A stretch of DNA of 64,000 nt from Quillaja saponaria (taxonomy: Eukaryota > Streptophyta > Magnoliopsida > Fabales > Quillajaceae), in contig CM055609.1 in NCBI GenBank assembly GCA_029379385.1, forward strand, positions 4,712,001-4,776,000, in the 5' to 3' direction. The stretch's first letter is position 1, and each line of letters starts with the position of its first letter. Both the position numbers and the translations under genes were made by a program. Below are positions 34,848 to 46,663 of this stretch, one piece after another. The notes below the pieces were generated by a model. That model saw only the letters and a list, made by a program, of their open reading frames with translations, searched no databases and had not been told where the DNA came from.

Positions 34848-35621
34848 TTATTAATGGGTTCCATTGTGTAAATATGGAATAATCACCTACTTTTCTTGTG
34901 GTAGCTATGAAGGAAAATAGAGGCCAGAAGGTGGTGATGAGTATGAAGGGGGGGTGATTCAGTTTTTTTTTTTTTTTTAAAATTATTTTTCTTTATAACG
35001 TTGGTTTGCGATGTTTTTCCAACATATTCTAATATGATTTCTGGGTGTGCTTTAGTTGTTTGCTGGGATAGTACAGTGAAAGCTGATGGTGGTTATGAAG
35101 GAATGAGGGTGGTAGTGGTAATTTTGGAGAAATGAGCGGTGATGAGGAATAGACTCTTTTTTGTTTTTTATATTTTTAAAATTTTAAGTATTATTTTTCT
35201 TTTTAACTTGTAAGAGATTCAATTGCAACAATTAAACTCAAGAGATTAAATTGAATATAAAATTAAATTATAAAAACCAAAAATGCAATTAAACCATAAT
35301 TTTATTTATCTTGTAACTCATGTAATTCTTGAGTATATAAATAAGAGGCTCCACTCCGCTACTATAAATACTAATAGCAGAGACTTTATGTTACTGTAGA
35401 GGGGCTTCGTTCTATTGGGCTTAAAGTGAATAATTGCACAACTTTGGGCCTCTGATTAGGTGGAGACCAATGTTAAACTGTCTAGTTCTCAATTAAAGTG
35501 AAATTTTTGGTTTTATTTTTATCAGATAAGTTATTCCCGTATTTCATGCTACATTGTTTAATATAAAAATTATAAATATGTTGTATCAATTTATTGATGT
35601 ACATTTTAGAATTTCAATTTG

Positions 35622-35929
35622 TTATCCGAAAGTGACAAATCGAAGATTTAAGAAGATATTCTTAAACTCTTTTTTTGTCTTTTATGTTATTAGCTTTTTG
35701 TACCAGTACCGTTATACATACCTTGCAGCATTAGCTTCATTACTACATAAAGGCATTCAGGTCCCCTAAGTGATCTCCATCTGAAACTTTCATTCTTCGC
35801 TCTTTGATCTTGCTGCGTTAGTTTCACTACTATATAAAGGTATTCAACTCCTCAAAGTGATCTCCATCTGAAACTTTCATTCTTCTCTCTAATTAATTAA
35901 CAAACTCGATCTTCGATCTTGCAGTAGAA
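35622..35929 (+). promoter_or_regulatory. Promoter of G6 with duplicated core, first TATA box mutated
   Basis: Period 87 bp (35,722 and 35,809). The first unit has CTACATAAAGG (35,743) in place of CTATATAAAGG; the second (35,830-35,840) is intact. Only about 300 bp of type II upstream DNA is present, because block A copy 2 ends at 35,621. Confidence 0.75.
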
Positions 35930-36307
35930 ATGTCGAAGGGGAGCCAGTTATTTGAGAAGATACTCTCAAAGACGGATGTTGATCATCGTTTGAGCTTCAG
36001 CTCTTCTGTGCAACGAAAATATTTCCGAATCGAAGAAGGGAAAAACTCGTTTGATTTTCGGCCTAAATATGGAGATGATGAAACTGAACGCGAGTTTCGT
36101 TGCAAAATTCGCAACAAAATAAATGAAAAATACAACAAACCTGTAATATCCAAGGGCTGGCGTCAAATTGTTAAAGAGAAAGGGTTTAAAGAAGGTGACA
36201 AGTTCATATTTTATAAGGTGGAAGGTGATCATTCTGTAAATTTCAAATTTGAAGTCCAGAGGATGATAGTGTTTTTCGGCCAGGAAACTTGGTGTCCTGC
36301 TCGATAA
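35930..36307 (+). CDS. G6: stand-alone B3-domain protein (type II), intact
   Basis: A 125-residue single-exon B3 protein. N-arm LFEKILSKTDVDHRLSFS, central DFRPKYGDD and FRCKIRNK, C-terminal KPVISKGW, VKEKGFKEGDKFIFY and FKFEVQRM. The first two thirds are nearly the same as G7, while the last third (FGQETWC) and the 3' flank (GAGCAGGTGGAG) follow G3, so the gene looks mosaic. The expected role is DNA binding in the nucleus; the target is unknown. The antisense frame at 35,966-36,418 is a shadow of this gene. Confidence 0.85.
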   Translation: MSKGSQLFEKILSKTDVDHRLSFSSSVQRKYFRIEEGKNSFDFRPKYGDDETEREFRCKIRNKINEKYNKPVISKGWRQIVKEKGFKEGDKFIFYKVEGDHSVNFKFEVQRMIVFFGQETWCPAR

Positions 36308-36615
36308 ACGTTGCACAATCGAGCAGGTGGAGCAGAATGAGGTGAGGTTGATATACATTATGTGTAATAAGATCGCCATGCATGTGTTATGGAGAGCTAG
36401 GTCTTGTGTTCTAGTCACTCAGTCGAGCTTGGTGGCTGCAATTGTGTTATTTTGTGATCAACTAGGTGTTCATGGTCAACAAGTGCATGTGTTTAAGTTA
36501 TTGATTGTTGCTGTTGCTGTTATTTTCATTATCAAACAGGAGTGCTCAACCTTGTGATTTTTATTTCACGAGTTGATTTCTAGTCAATTCCAGAAGAAAT
36601 ATATATGTTTTTCAA

Positions 36616-37142
36616 GAAAAAAACCATAAAATGACCTATTTTTTAAAACATAAATTTAAAATATACCACTTTTGAAACTAATATTGAAAATTGACCAAAT
36701 TTGTCAACTCATCTGCTACGTTAGCTACCACATCTGTCACATCAAGAAAGAAAAAAGTGTGCTAAATAATACTATTTTTGATTTGAAAAGCACACATGGT
36801 ACAAGGAAAGCATGCATTTACAAGTAAAAACAAACAAAAAAAAAAAACTACATAAAGAGTACCTTTGATTTGGAAAATATGCATGGTACAAGCAAAGCAT
36901 ACATTTACAAGGGGAAAAAAAAAGCATGAGGAAAAAAAAAAGCATAAAAAAAAATTAAAAGAGAAAATAAAAGTGAGAAGTTAAAAAATAAATAAATAAA
37001 AATATGTATTTACAAAAATTTTAAAAAAAAAAACAACTAAATCAAGTTGTTGTTATATATATATATATTTAAAAAAATAAAAAAATTACAAGTAATAAAT
37101 GAATAAAGCTTGCATTTATGGAAAAAAAAAAAAAAAAAAAAA
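36616..37142. other. A-rich insertion between G6 and an orphan 3' flank
   Basis: The G6 3' flank breaks off at TATGTTTTTCA (about 36,615). About 525 bp of foreign A-rich DNA follow, with two similar blocks (AAGCACACATGGTACAAGGA at 36,788 and ATGCATGGTACAAGCAAAGC near 36,880) and an A run ending at 37,144. Possibly a decayed transposon with its tail; no coding capacity. Confidence 0.45.
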
Positions 37143-37402
37143 AACGTAGCACAATCGAGGTGAGGCTGATTTGCATTGTGTGTAATAAGATGGACATGCA
37201 TGTGTTATGGAGAGCTAGGTCTTGTGTTCTAGTCACTCAGTCAAGCTTGGTAGCTGCAATTGTGTTATTTTGTGATCAACTAGGTATTTATAGTCAACAA
37301 GTGCATGTGTTTAAGTTATTGATTGTTGCTGTTACTGTTATTTTCATTATAAAAAAAGGAGTGCTTGATCTTGTGATTTTTATTCCACGAGTTGATTTCT
37401 AG
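37143..37402 (+). other. Type II B3 3' flank without a coding sequence
   Basis: Begins CGTAGCACAATCGAGGTGAG and matches the DNA right behind the stop codon of G7 (41,678) and G4 (21,712) closely. No B3 frame precedes it; an A run does. 37,403-37,830 continues as the usual flank. Confidence 0.65.
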
Positions 37403-38075
37403 TCAATTCCAGAAAAAATATATATATGTTTTTCACATTTCATCTTCTTCTTTTATGCAATATTTATTTTCTTTCATTTCCAAACATATAAGTGATACCC
37501 ACCTTTTTCTATCAATTCCAATATATTTTTGATACACTAATCACAACTTTAATCTTATAGATAACTAATGAAAATTACTTGTGCTAAAAATGTCACTCAA
37601 TGCACGTCCATACATGATATGAATAAAAATTATTAGCATGTAGCAAATTTACTTATTTTTACCAAGGATGTTGGGCATATAAAGCAATTTAGTTAAGTCA
37701 ACTTATTAAAAAATTTTATTATTATGCGAAAGACTTGTATTTATAATTTATTTAAATAAAAAATAAATAGAAGATTTTATAAATAAAAAATAATTAAAAA
37801 TTATATACCCTATATCATTCGTGGTCACCTAGTATTATGAAATCTAGACATGCACATTTGAACCAATATAAAAATAAAAAAAAGATAGAATAAAGTGTAC
37901 TTTAATACCATGTTATAAATTAGACTATTATAACCTTGACAATGCCAGCTCATTTACCTACTTAAGCTAGCTAGCTGTATATGTGTGCTTGTTGATTATA
38001 AGTTATAAATAATGATAATGACATGTAGATTTTGTTTCGTTATGTGCAACTTGTCTCACCTGAAATTACCATCAT

Positions 38076-38101
38076 AGCCAATCAATATGTATTGATTGGC
38101 T
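38076..38101. repeat. Perfect 11-bp hairpin
   Basis: AGCCAATCAAT and ATTGATTGGCT with a 4-nt loop (ATGT). Each arm carries a CCAAT/ATTGG core. Function unknown; not followed by a T tract. Confidence 0.6.
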
Positions 38102-38718
38102 AAGATCATTTGCATATTTTGATTAAAATATCATTATCATATCTTTTTTACAAGTTGATTTATATTCAACAAATTAAGATCTTGTGATCTATTTAACAAG
38201 TTGATTCCTAGTCAATTCCAAGTGAAAAATATATGTTTGTCACATTTCTTCTTTTTCTTTTATGTAATATTTAATTTGTATAATCATGTGATTTATACAA
38301 AACACACTAATCTTTTATAGTGAAGAAAATCCCTTTCATATTATGCTGCATTTTCATATGCAAAATCACGTTCTCTGGTAACAAGTCAATTTTTATTAAA
38401 CTAACGAAATGACAATAACTTAAATTATTAATTTCATTGTTAAAAACTTAATAAGTTTATCATTAAAATTAATTTTTTTATTTTTTTATTATTAAATTTA
38501 CATAGATTCCACCCTCATTTAATTTATAACTTATATGATTTGTGTTCATGTTTTCTTTTTTAATGAATGATTAGAAACAAAAGAAAAATCATCTCCAAAG
38601 TCAAATAAACTTTTAAAGAATTAATCCGAACCTTTCGCGTGTTTTTGTTTCGCAGTGAGAGCATCTTGAAATTTACTGTAGAACTCCTATGCTAGGTCGC
38701 ACCTGAGAAAGACAACAT

Positions 38719-38905
38719 ACTTCTTTTAATCGTAAACATTCTGGGAGACCACACACAACAGTACAAAACTCAATCATTTCAATGTTTTGAATTTCTTGTC
38801 CTGGTTTGGTCGTCAGCATTGGTGATTTAGATTAAAGTCGTCATCCACTCGTCAGCTCACCGGACGTGTTGTTAGATATATTCTAGACTCAAAATTGATA
38901 ATTAT
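38719..38905. repeat. Module M, copy 5
   Basis: Contains TTTGGTCGTCAGCATTGG, TAAAGTCGTCATCC and TTCTAGACTCAAAATT. It lies about 2.4 kb ahead of G7. Confidence 0.6.
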
Positions 38906-39944
38906 TCAATTATTGTACAAAGTTATTGGTGTAAGGGAATTTTGTCCTTTGGTACACTTAATTTTTATCTTCTATTATATCATAATTAACAAAATATTTA
39001 GGTCAACAATCACAGGAAATTTTCTCATATATTTATAGAGTTACAATATCTAATTTATGAGATAATTAGAACTGTGTAAGGTGTTTATTATATAATTTTA
39101 AATTTAATAAATTATTTTATGAAATAAAACTAGTAAATGAATAAAAATTATTTTAGAAAATAAATATTGCTATTAAAAATTAATTTTTAATTTTTAATTA
39201 ATTTTCTAAATATTGTTTTTATTAGATATGACAGTATATTATTTTGATTAGATATAAATTTTTGTATCCACTGCAGACCCAAAAAAAATATATATATATA
39301 TATATATATTTACTTTATGTACGAAAATAGATAATTGATATTCATATTTTTTTAATAATATGAATGTTTTATACTAATTGTAAATTAAATATTAATTTTA
39401 AATTAATTAATCATAAAATTAATTAAGTATTAACTTTTCCAACAAAATGTGTTTATTATTATTATTATTATTATTATTTGGAGAAACAATTCCACGTAAT
39501 GTGAATCTAAGTGATGAAGGGTACTCATTTGTTTTTTTCCTACTTGATGAGTCAAATTGTTGCATTGGTTTGTACGATGTCAATTATGATGATTGCTTTC
39601 ATAAAAAAAAAATATAGTTCAAGTGGACTGGCCGGTGGAATGTTTGTTATTTTCTAAAACGGTACGTCCCTTTCTAACTTAACGGCCAATTGGAATCTTC
39701 TGTCAGATCTAATGGTATAAATAAGACAAAAAAACACTGAAAAGGGTGTTTCTTCAATCAACGTATGGGCCAGAAGCAACCATAATTTATGGCTTTACTA
39801 TTATATACTTAAAAATAAATATAATGTTACTGTTTTATATTTCATTTTCATTGTAATCAACAATTATAATATAATTAATTTTAAAAAATCTCAAATTATT
39901 ATTTTAAATTTAAAAATCTTTATGTTTTGTTTCCCCTTAAAACC

Positions 39945-40215
39945 ATGAAATTTAATAGGAACATACAGGACCCACACCTTTACAAACCATGAAATTATCT
40001 TACAACCAAAATATTAACTATTTTTCTTTTGCGCAGTCAAAGTTCAAATACTTCTTTTTGTTATCTTAAAGAGATTGAAGAACATAATTTGACCCCACCA
40101 ACTCATGTACATCTCAATTAATTTTGTATTTTAGTCATAAGTCAAGAACTATTTGTTTACCCATGTACATCTCAATTAATTTTGTATTTTAGTCATAAGT
40201 CAAGGAACTATTTGT
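39945..40215 (+). other. CDS-less type I B3 relic with a 58-bp tandem repeat
   Basis: Same relic as at 20,025-20,240 but lacking most of the upstream part. The 3' flank piece from CATGTACATCTCAATTAATT to the ACTATTTGTT string occurs twice in tandem (from 40,104 and from 40,162). Copy 1 has it once. Confidence 0.6.
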
Positions 40216-41089
40216 TTGGTATGTGATATAAAGAGTTAAGAAGAATTAAAAGTTATGATGGATTAATCAAAAAGTGTCATGGGTTTGAATTTTGATGATT
40301 TTAAAAATGTTGTCCATACTTATCTGTCAACAATATTGAACCCAGCCAATCTCTGCACTTCTCCACACAAATTAAGCCTATGCAATTTAGACAATGATCT
40401 TGTCGATTTTGTCCTTGTTCATTATTTTGTGTGGTTCTAAATTTCTCACTGGATATGAAATTCTAGAACATGGATTAGTCAAAAAGTTGATATGGAAGTA
40501 GAAAACGATAGAACTTTATGATCTAAACCATAAACGATGAATTAATCTTTTAAGTAGTTGAGAATTTAATTTATACCTATTATCATAACCAAACACAATC
40601 AACTTTAGCATTTCTTTTATTAGACCAAGTCATATGAAATTTTCTATAGAGAATATTTAACCCTCCATATACTTAACATCCTACCCTCGGCTTGAAATTT
40701 TACTAGAGACTCAATTCAAACTCGATAGAGTGGGGTTTGTTTTAGAGACATCTTAATAAGCATTAGAAAAGCTTACTATACATTAATTAGAAACCCAAAT
40801 AAAATATCTAATAATTAACAATCTTAATTTCCGACAGGTTAGGTCTAAAACAAACATACAGAATCTAGCTCTCACTTCTCAAACCCTTTTTGTCTTTAAC
40901 AACACATGCACCTTTTTTATATTCAAAACACTGTACTTAATTAAACTCTTGTGACTGATATTGATTGATTTTCAATTTTTCTAAAGTGTTGTTATCCGAA
41001 AGTGACAAATCGAAGATTTAAGAAGATATTCTTAAACTCTTTTTCTCTTTTATGTTATTAGCTTTTTGTACCAGTTTTGTTATACATAC

Positions 41090-41295
41090 CTTGCTGCATA
41101 AGTTTCATTGCACTATATAAAGGCAGCTCTCCTAAGTGATCTCCATCTGAAACTTTCATTTTTCGCTCTTTGATCTTGCTGCATTAGTTTCACTACTATA
41201 TAAAGGTATTCAACTCCTCGAAGTGATCTCCATCTGAAAATTTCATTCTTCTGTCTAATTAATTAACACACTCAATCTTTGATCTTGCAGTAGAA
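41090..41295 (+). promoter_or_regulatory. Duplicated core promoter of G7
   Basis: Units start at 41,090 and 41,175 (period 85 bp), with CTATATAAAGG at about 41,113 and 41,197. The first unit lacks a few bases of the ATTCAG string after the TATA box. Upstream 40,216-41,089 is type II flank DNA. Confidence 0.7.
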
Positions 41296-41677
41296 ATGTC
41301 GAAGGGGATCCAGTTATTTGAGAAGATACTCTCAAAGACGGATGTTGATCATCGTTTGAGCTTCAGCTCTTCTGTGCAACGAAAATATTTCCGAATCGAA
41401 GAAGGGAAAAACTCGTTTGATTTTCGGGCCTAAATATGGAGATGATGAAACTGAACGCGAGTTTCGTTGCAAAATTCGCAACAAAATAAATGAAAAATAC
41501 AACAAACCTGTAATATCCAGGGGCTGGCGTCAAATTGTTAAAGAGAAAGGGTTTAAAGAAGGTGACAAGTTCATATTTTATAAGGTGGAAGCTTATGAGT
41601 CTGTAAATTTCAAATTTGTAGTGGAGAGAAAGAAAATGAAACTTTTGGGCAAAGAAATTTGGGATCCTGTTCGGTAA
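41296..41677 (+). pseudogene. G7: type II B3 gene with a one-base insertion
   Basis: The ATG at 41,296 starts MSKGIQLFEKILSKTDVD. After 44 codons of G6-like sequence a third G at 41,425-41,427 (GATTTTCGGGCC, against GATTTTCGGCC in G6) shifts the frame to a TAA at 41,431. In the other frame the B3 domain continues to 41,677 (PKYGDDETERE, FRCKIRNK, GWRQIVKEKGFKEGDKF, FKFVVERK). No ATG near the break would rescue it. The last third follows G4 (GKEIWDPVR) while the first two thirds follow G6. The lesion is in a short G run, so a base-calling error is possible. Confidence 0.8.
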
Positions 41678-43335
41678 ACGTAGCACAATCGAGGTGAGGC
41701 TGATTTGCATTGTGTGTAATAAGATGGACATGCATGTGTTATGGCGATCTAGGTCTTGTGTTCTAGTCACTCAGTCAAGCTTGGTAGCTGCAATTGTGTT
41801 ATTTTGTGATCAACTAGGTGTTTATGGTCAACAAGTGCAAGTGTTTAAGTTATTGATTGTTGCTGTTGCTGTTATTTTCATTATCAAAAAGGAGTGCTTA
41901 ATCTTGTGATTTTTATTCCACGAGTTGATTTCTAGTCAATTCCAGAAGAAAAATATATATTTTTCATATTTCATCTTCTTCTTTTATGCAATATTTATTT
42001 TCTTTCATTTCCAAACATATAAGTGATACCCACCTTTTTCTATCAATTCCAATATATTTTTGATACACTAATCACAACTTTAACCTTATAGATAACTGAT
42101 GAAAATCACTTGCGCTAAAAAATGTCACTCAATTCACGTCCACACATGATATGAATAAAAATTATTAGCGTGTAGAAAATTTACCTGTTTTTACCAAGGA
42201 TGTTGGGCATATAGAGCGATTAAGTTAGGTCAACTTATTAAATTTCATTATTATTATGTGAAAGACTTGTATTTATAATTTATTTAAATAAATAAAAATA
42301 AACAGAAGATTTTATAAATAAATATTAATTAAAAATTTATTTTCCCTTAATCATTCGTGGTGTACTTCATTATTATTAATAATTGAAATTTGTGCAGAAA
42401 AAATGAATAAAATAAAATTTACTCACATGCTATAAATAAAATGAATACTATGATAATAAATGATACAAAATGTCTACATTTATCACCTTAGCAAGTGCCC
42501 TAAGGGCACCTGTTAGAAAAACCCATATATTAATTTGAAGGAGGAAGTGATGCCATATGTATAGTATTTTTCATGCAATAAATATTATATTTATTTTTAT
42601 AACATAAGACTATTATGATCTTTGGTTAAATAATATTTAGTTAAAAATTTAAATACTTACCTTATAAAAACATAATAACTAAATAAAAAATAGTCTATGT
42701 GAAATAAAATAAGAATTAAAAATTATTTTTGTAATATTACAAACTCTCGTAAAAATATTTAAGAAAATTTCTTTCATTAGACCACCTTTATATTTGTAAA
42801 CAAAGAGATAAATTTAAACCAAAAAATTTAAATTAAATTCATTAATATATCTTTTAATTGGAAGAAGAATTAAAAGTTAAAATAATAATATTATTATCAT
42901 GAAAACTGCATTCTTAACAAATTATTTCATAGTATTTTTTTGAAAAAATAAAATTATGTCATATAAAAAATATTATAACTATTAAGAACTTATTAAATAA
43001 AAAAAATTGAGAAATTTAATATTAATTAATATTGACATATAATTGTTGAAAAAATTTTAAAAAAAATTATGAATTAAAATTTAAAACAACAATATTATAA
43101 TCATGAAAACTATATTCTTCGTATTTCTTTCAATTCATAGTAATTTTTTAAAATTTTAATTCATAAATTTGAGAAAAACTAAAAGAATTATGATTATTAG
43201 GAACTTATAAACAAAAAAAAAATTGAGAGATTCAATCTTAATTACTATTGACATATAATTATTAAAAAAGTAGTGAAAAATAAATCATTAGTTCTAAAAA
43301 AAATTACAATCCTATTAATACTAATTACTATTGAT
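41678..43335. other. G7 3' flank and AT-rich repeat
   Basis: 41,678-42,430 is the type II 3' flank, colinear with 21,712-22,445. It then jumps to the match of 23,668 (TATGATAATAAATGATAC), so about 1.2 kb is missing here. 42,545-43,335 is the AT-rich family. No gene. Confidence 0.5.
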
Positions 43336-43599
43336 ACCACAGTATATGAATTCTTCTTTGTACGTATTTGCTCATTAGACTTTGTATTGCAAAATTGACA
43401 GTGGATTGTAGTTGGGTAGCTGCAAGGTTACAAACCCATGCCGGTATATATTTGGAGTCCTCTCAGAATAAATTATATCCTCTCACAATGATTTGATTTG
43501 CTGTAATAAATTTCAGTATCTGGACTGTTATGTTATAATTTACTTCCCCTGTTCAAGTTCTGTTATATATCATTTAAGTTCTTTTTCGAACACTGTAGC

Positions 43600-46500
43600 A
43601 TTAAATCACTTCACAAACCAGTCCTGTAAAAATTGAAGAGCTTATGCCAAACTTCAAATATGAACAAAAGGAAAGTTTGTGTTTACAGAAGAAGAAATTA
43701 TTCCATATGCCAATGTAATTTCAGATGAAAAGCTTTCTATAACAATCTTAGCTGATTTTAAGCACCTACAATTCATTCTCATAATTTTTATGTTTCAGGG
43801 CTTAAATGCATATGGTTGTATGACATAATCACATCCAAAAAGAATTGCCAAAAACACATTTGTACTGAAAGTCAGATACCAAAAAGAAAATAAACTCACA
43901 GAGGGACATTAAATTGAGATTGAATACAAATAGATTAAAACAAATCAAAAAAGTTATATAAATTTCTCAAACTTTTTTCATAATGCATTATATTACTCAT
44001 AATGCATTTACGGTTCAAAGAATTCATTATTTATCATCAAGGAATCAACTTTTATTAAAACAAACCATGAAGTTGGATACAAATACAAATCATGGGGTTT
44101 TGTGCATGATTTTCCTGCAATTTAGACAATAGCATCTCTATAATCACAACTACTGTCAATAGATTAGCCCAGATGGATTCTTCATACGATAGTATTATAC
44201 ATGAAGTTTGTAGATAAAATTTGGTGTTTAAAGATCAATTACCTTAGATTTCATGGCCTGAAAAACATCATCTGAGACAGGGTCTGTATAAAATTGTTAG
44301 GAACACTCTTTACCAATGGTGAACCAAATCTGTGCCATACCTACAGGATTTTGTTTATAGAGTAAGTTAGACACCAAAAATTTGGCCAAAAAAAACAAAA
44401 TGGAACAACGTAATAATCATAATTCCAAAAATAGACCTATTTTGTAGATCTATCAGCAAGAATTTCAAAATCATGAGATCGCTCAATGCAATAAGGGGAT
44501 GGAAAAACTTAAATGATGTGTCACATTCTAAGTTCAAGGCACCATCGAGCTCAATAAATGGCATCTTCAAGATGGTCTTTTATCATCAATGCCAAATGAA
44601 TACATAGCCATCTTGACCAATATTTACCTATCTGGAAACAGAAAAGGAAAAGGAAAGTAAGCAAGGATTTACCCAAAAAAAAAAAAATCACAATTCCTCC
44701 CACCTAACTATAATTTCTCATTTTAGTACTGTCTTAAGTTTGAACTACTGAAACTTCCGACTTAAAGTTTTTATGTCTCTGTACTATCACTAGAACTGAG
44801 GGTATGCTAAATGTTTTCATATTTCTGAAAACAATAAAAATTAACTTAAGAAAAAGAGAAAGCCAAAAATCTAATATACACTACATAAAAAAAATCATAG
44901 AGTAAAATTGACAACCATTGATGGTAAAAACAAAAAGAGAAGAGGTGGAAGTAAAACTACATAATTAAAAGCAGAGAAAGATAGTACAATTCGCTCACTC
45001 TTTCTCTAAAGAGTTCATGAAAACTCAGACTCTTTGGTGGGTTCACAAAAAAATCTTAAAAATCATTGAATTTGCAGTAAAATGTAAGGTTTACCTGAAA
45101 AATTAACTGATAAAGTTTGCACCGGGTTGCTTTCTCCACATTTTCTTTCTTAATCACCACTTTTTGTACAAATCTGCATAAAAAAAAAAAAAAAAGAATC
45201 TGTGCTAAAAGAGAGACAATAGTTTCGAAAGTAATCCGATATAAAAAAAAAATTAAAAAAATCAACTGTTATAAATATATACAAAATTAAGAGAAAAAAA
45301 TAACAATAAGTGAAAAGGTAAAGCTTCACAAGAAGTCGTCATTAGACATAAAAACAATGACACGATTAGGCAAGATAAAATTTCAAGAATCATTTACCAG
45401 GTCTCTAGAAAACCAATATTTGTCAACATGGGTATGACTATAAGTGGCTTGGATGAACTTCAAGTTGGATTTGTAAAGAGATTACCAATCATTGTAAATA
45501 CCATCTAGCATCTACAACTACAAAGATCAGTAAAAAATTCATAAACATAATCTTCATTTGATTATTTTGCACTCCCTAACTTAGAGGATTTAGTAAATAG
45601 AAAAGGTTATCACTTATTGTACTTTTATACATATAAAATTAGAAAGATAAAGATTGGTTAGTAAATCTATTTTTTGCACTATTTTGACTTTTGAGATTGA
45701 GATAAATGCAGTATAAATATCAATTACTACGAGTGGAGAGCAAATTTTTTTAAATCAATTTAGTAAACAAAGCCATCAATTAGTAACAGCATACTAAGAT
45801 GATACTAACACACATATCAATCAAACAAACTTATTGTCCATAAATAATTTATTTAACCATATTCTTTCCAAAAAAAAAAAGTTAACTATATTCTTCTCTT
45901 GGCGAACATGGTTAACTATCCACCACTTGTACACTTATGGACTGAAATTTATCTTATCTTAGTTGCGTATCTAGAAGACATGAACGTACACTAATAATCA
46001 TTCAATAAAAAACTTAATATCCATAAAATTGGACGACATATATATCACCCAAAATAAAAAATTTTAAAAAGTTAATTATGAAAAACTCAACATATAAGAT
46101 TAACAGCATGAGTGTAAGGTAATAAATCCACCTTGAGTGCATGACAGCAAATGTTATTGAAAGCGTCAACACAATCCACAAGCTGATTCTCTGAAAGAGG
46201 TATGTTGTTTCCAAATGCCTGAGCATATACTGCCTCAAGAACTCCCGTAGGTGCAGAAGGCATAAAATTAAGGTAAGAGTTGCAAAATTAAAAGTATGAA
46301 CAGATGATAGGATGCATTATCAGTTAGAAAGCATTTTGTAACAACTTGAATGTTTTTTTTTGTTTAATCATGTATATACAAATATTTTCTGAATTAAAAT
46401 CGAGCTAACCTAAATGTCTAGAATGATTCACAATGGCTTTGATCTTTAATTGCGCTTACAATGCCTTCTTGTTTCCAATCTAAATACATAGAGCAAAGAG

Positions 46501-46663
46501 GAAAAAGGATTGTCAGGGCATCTTAAAGAAGTATAAATAGTAGTACATAAAAAAACTCAAATGTCAAAAGTTGAACTCAATGCACCAACCTCAATTCCTT
46601 AGTAAAATCATCACGTCTTGAGCACATCCAAGTAAACAGTTCAGTCAAATCTAACTTATTGAC
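43600..46663 (-). CDS. X2: unrecognised multi-exon gene, longer copy
   Basis: Exon candidates on the minus strand, 5' to 3': 46,663-46,590 (VNKLDLTELFTWMCSRRDDF, 74 bp between CAG and GT); 46,241-46,132 (110 bp; best frame VLEAVYAQAFGNNIPLSENQ); 45,173-45,095 (79 bp, FVQKVVIKKENVEKATRCKL, between TGCAG and GTAAAC); 44,283-44,243 (41 bp, PVSDDVFQAMKSK, between ATACAG and GTAATT); and a terminal exon near 43,640 after TTTACAG. Splice sites are canonical, but the phases of the first two exons do not join in the best frame, so an exon may be missed. No family is recognised. A start codon was not found; the gene may extend upstream or be a fragment. Confidence 0.35.

Larger units (their letters stand above)
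29832..35621. repeat. Segmental duplication block A, copy 2
   Basis: Colinear with 4,734-10,384. Left edge at the G5 ATG; right edge at TAGAATTTCAATT, where the sequence passes into the type II upstream DNA of G6 (TTATCCGAAAGTGACAAATC). 30,205-31,159 is 3' flank and spacer; 31,160-32,510 is the AT-rich repeat; 33,302-34,094 and 34,850-35,621 hold no gene. Confidence 0.9.
37830..46588. repeat. Segmental duplication block B, copy 2
   Basis: Partner of 16,930-27,806, shorter by about 2 kb through three missing stretches. Includes module M copy 5, the CDS-less type I relic, G7 and X2. An ATT run is at 39,452-39,477. The first part, 38,000-38,470, is not matched in copy 1 and holds the hairpin below. 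Confidence 0.85.

Noticed and set aside
35966..36418. 150-codon minus-strand open frame over G6, and a 135-codon one over G7 (41,363-41,770)
   Set aside because: They are antisense shadows of the B3 coding frame. The G4 counterpart is broken, the residues are hydrophobic by-products, and no family is recognised.
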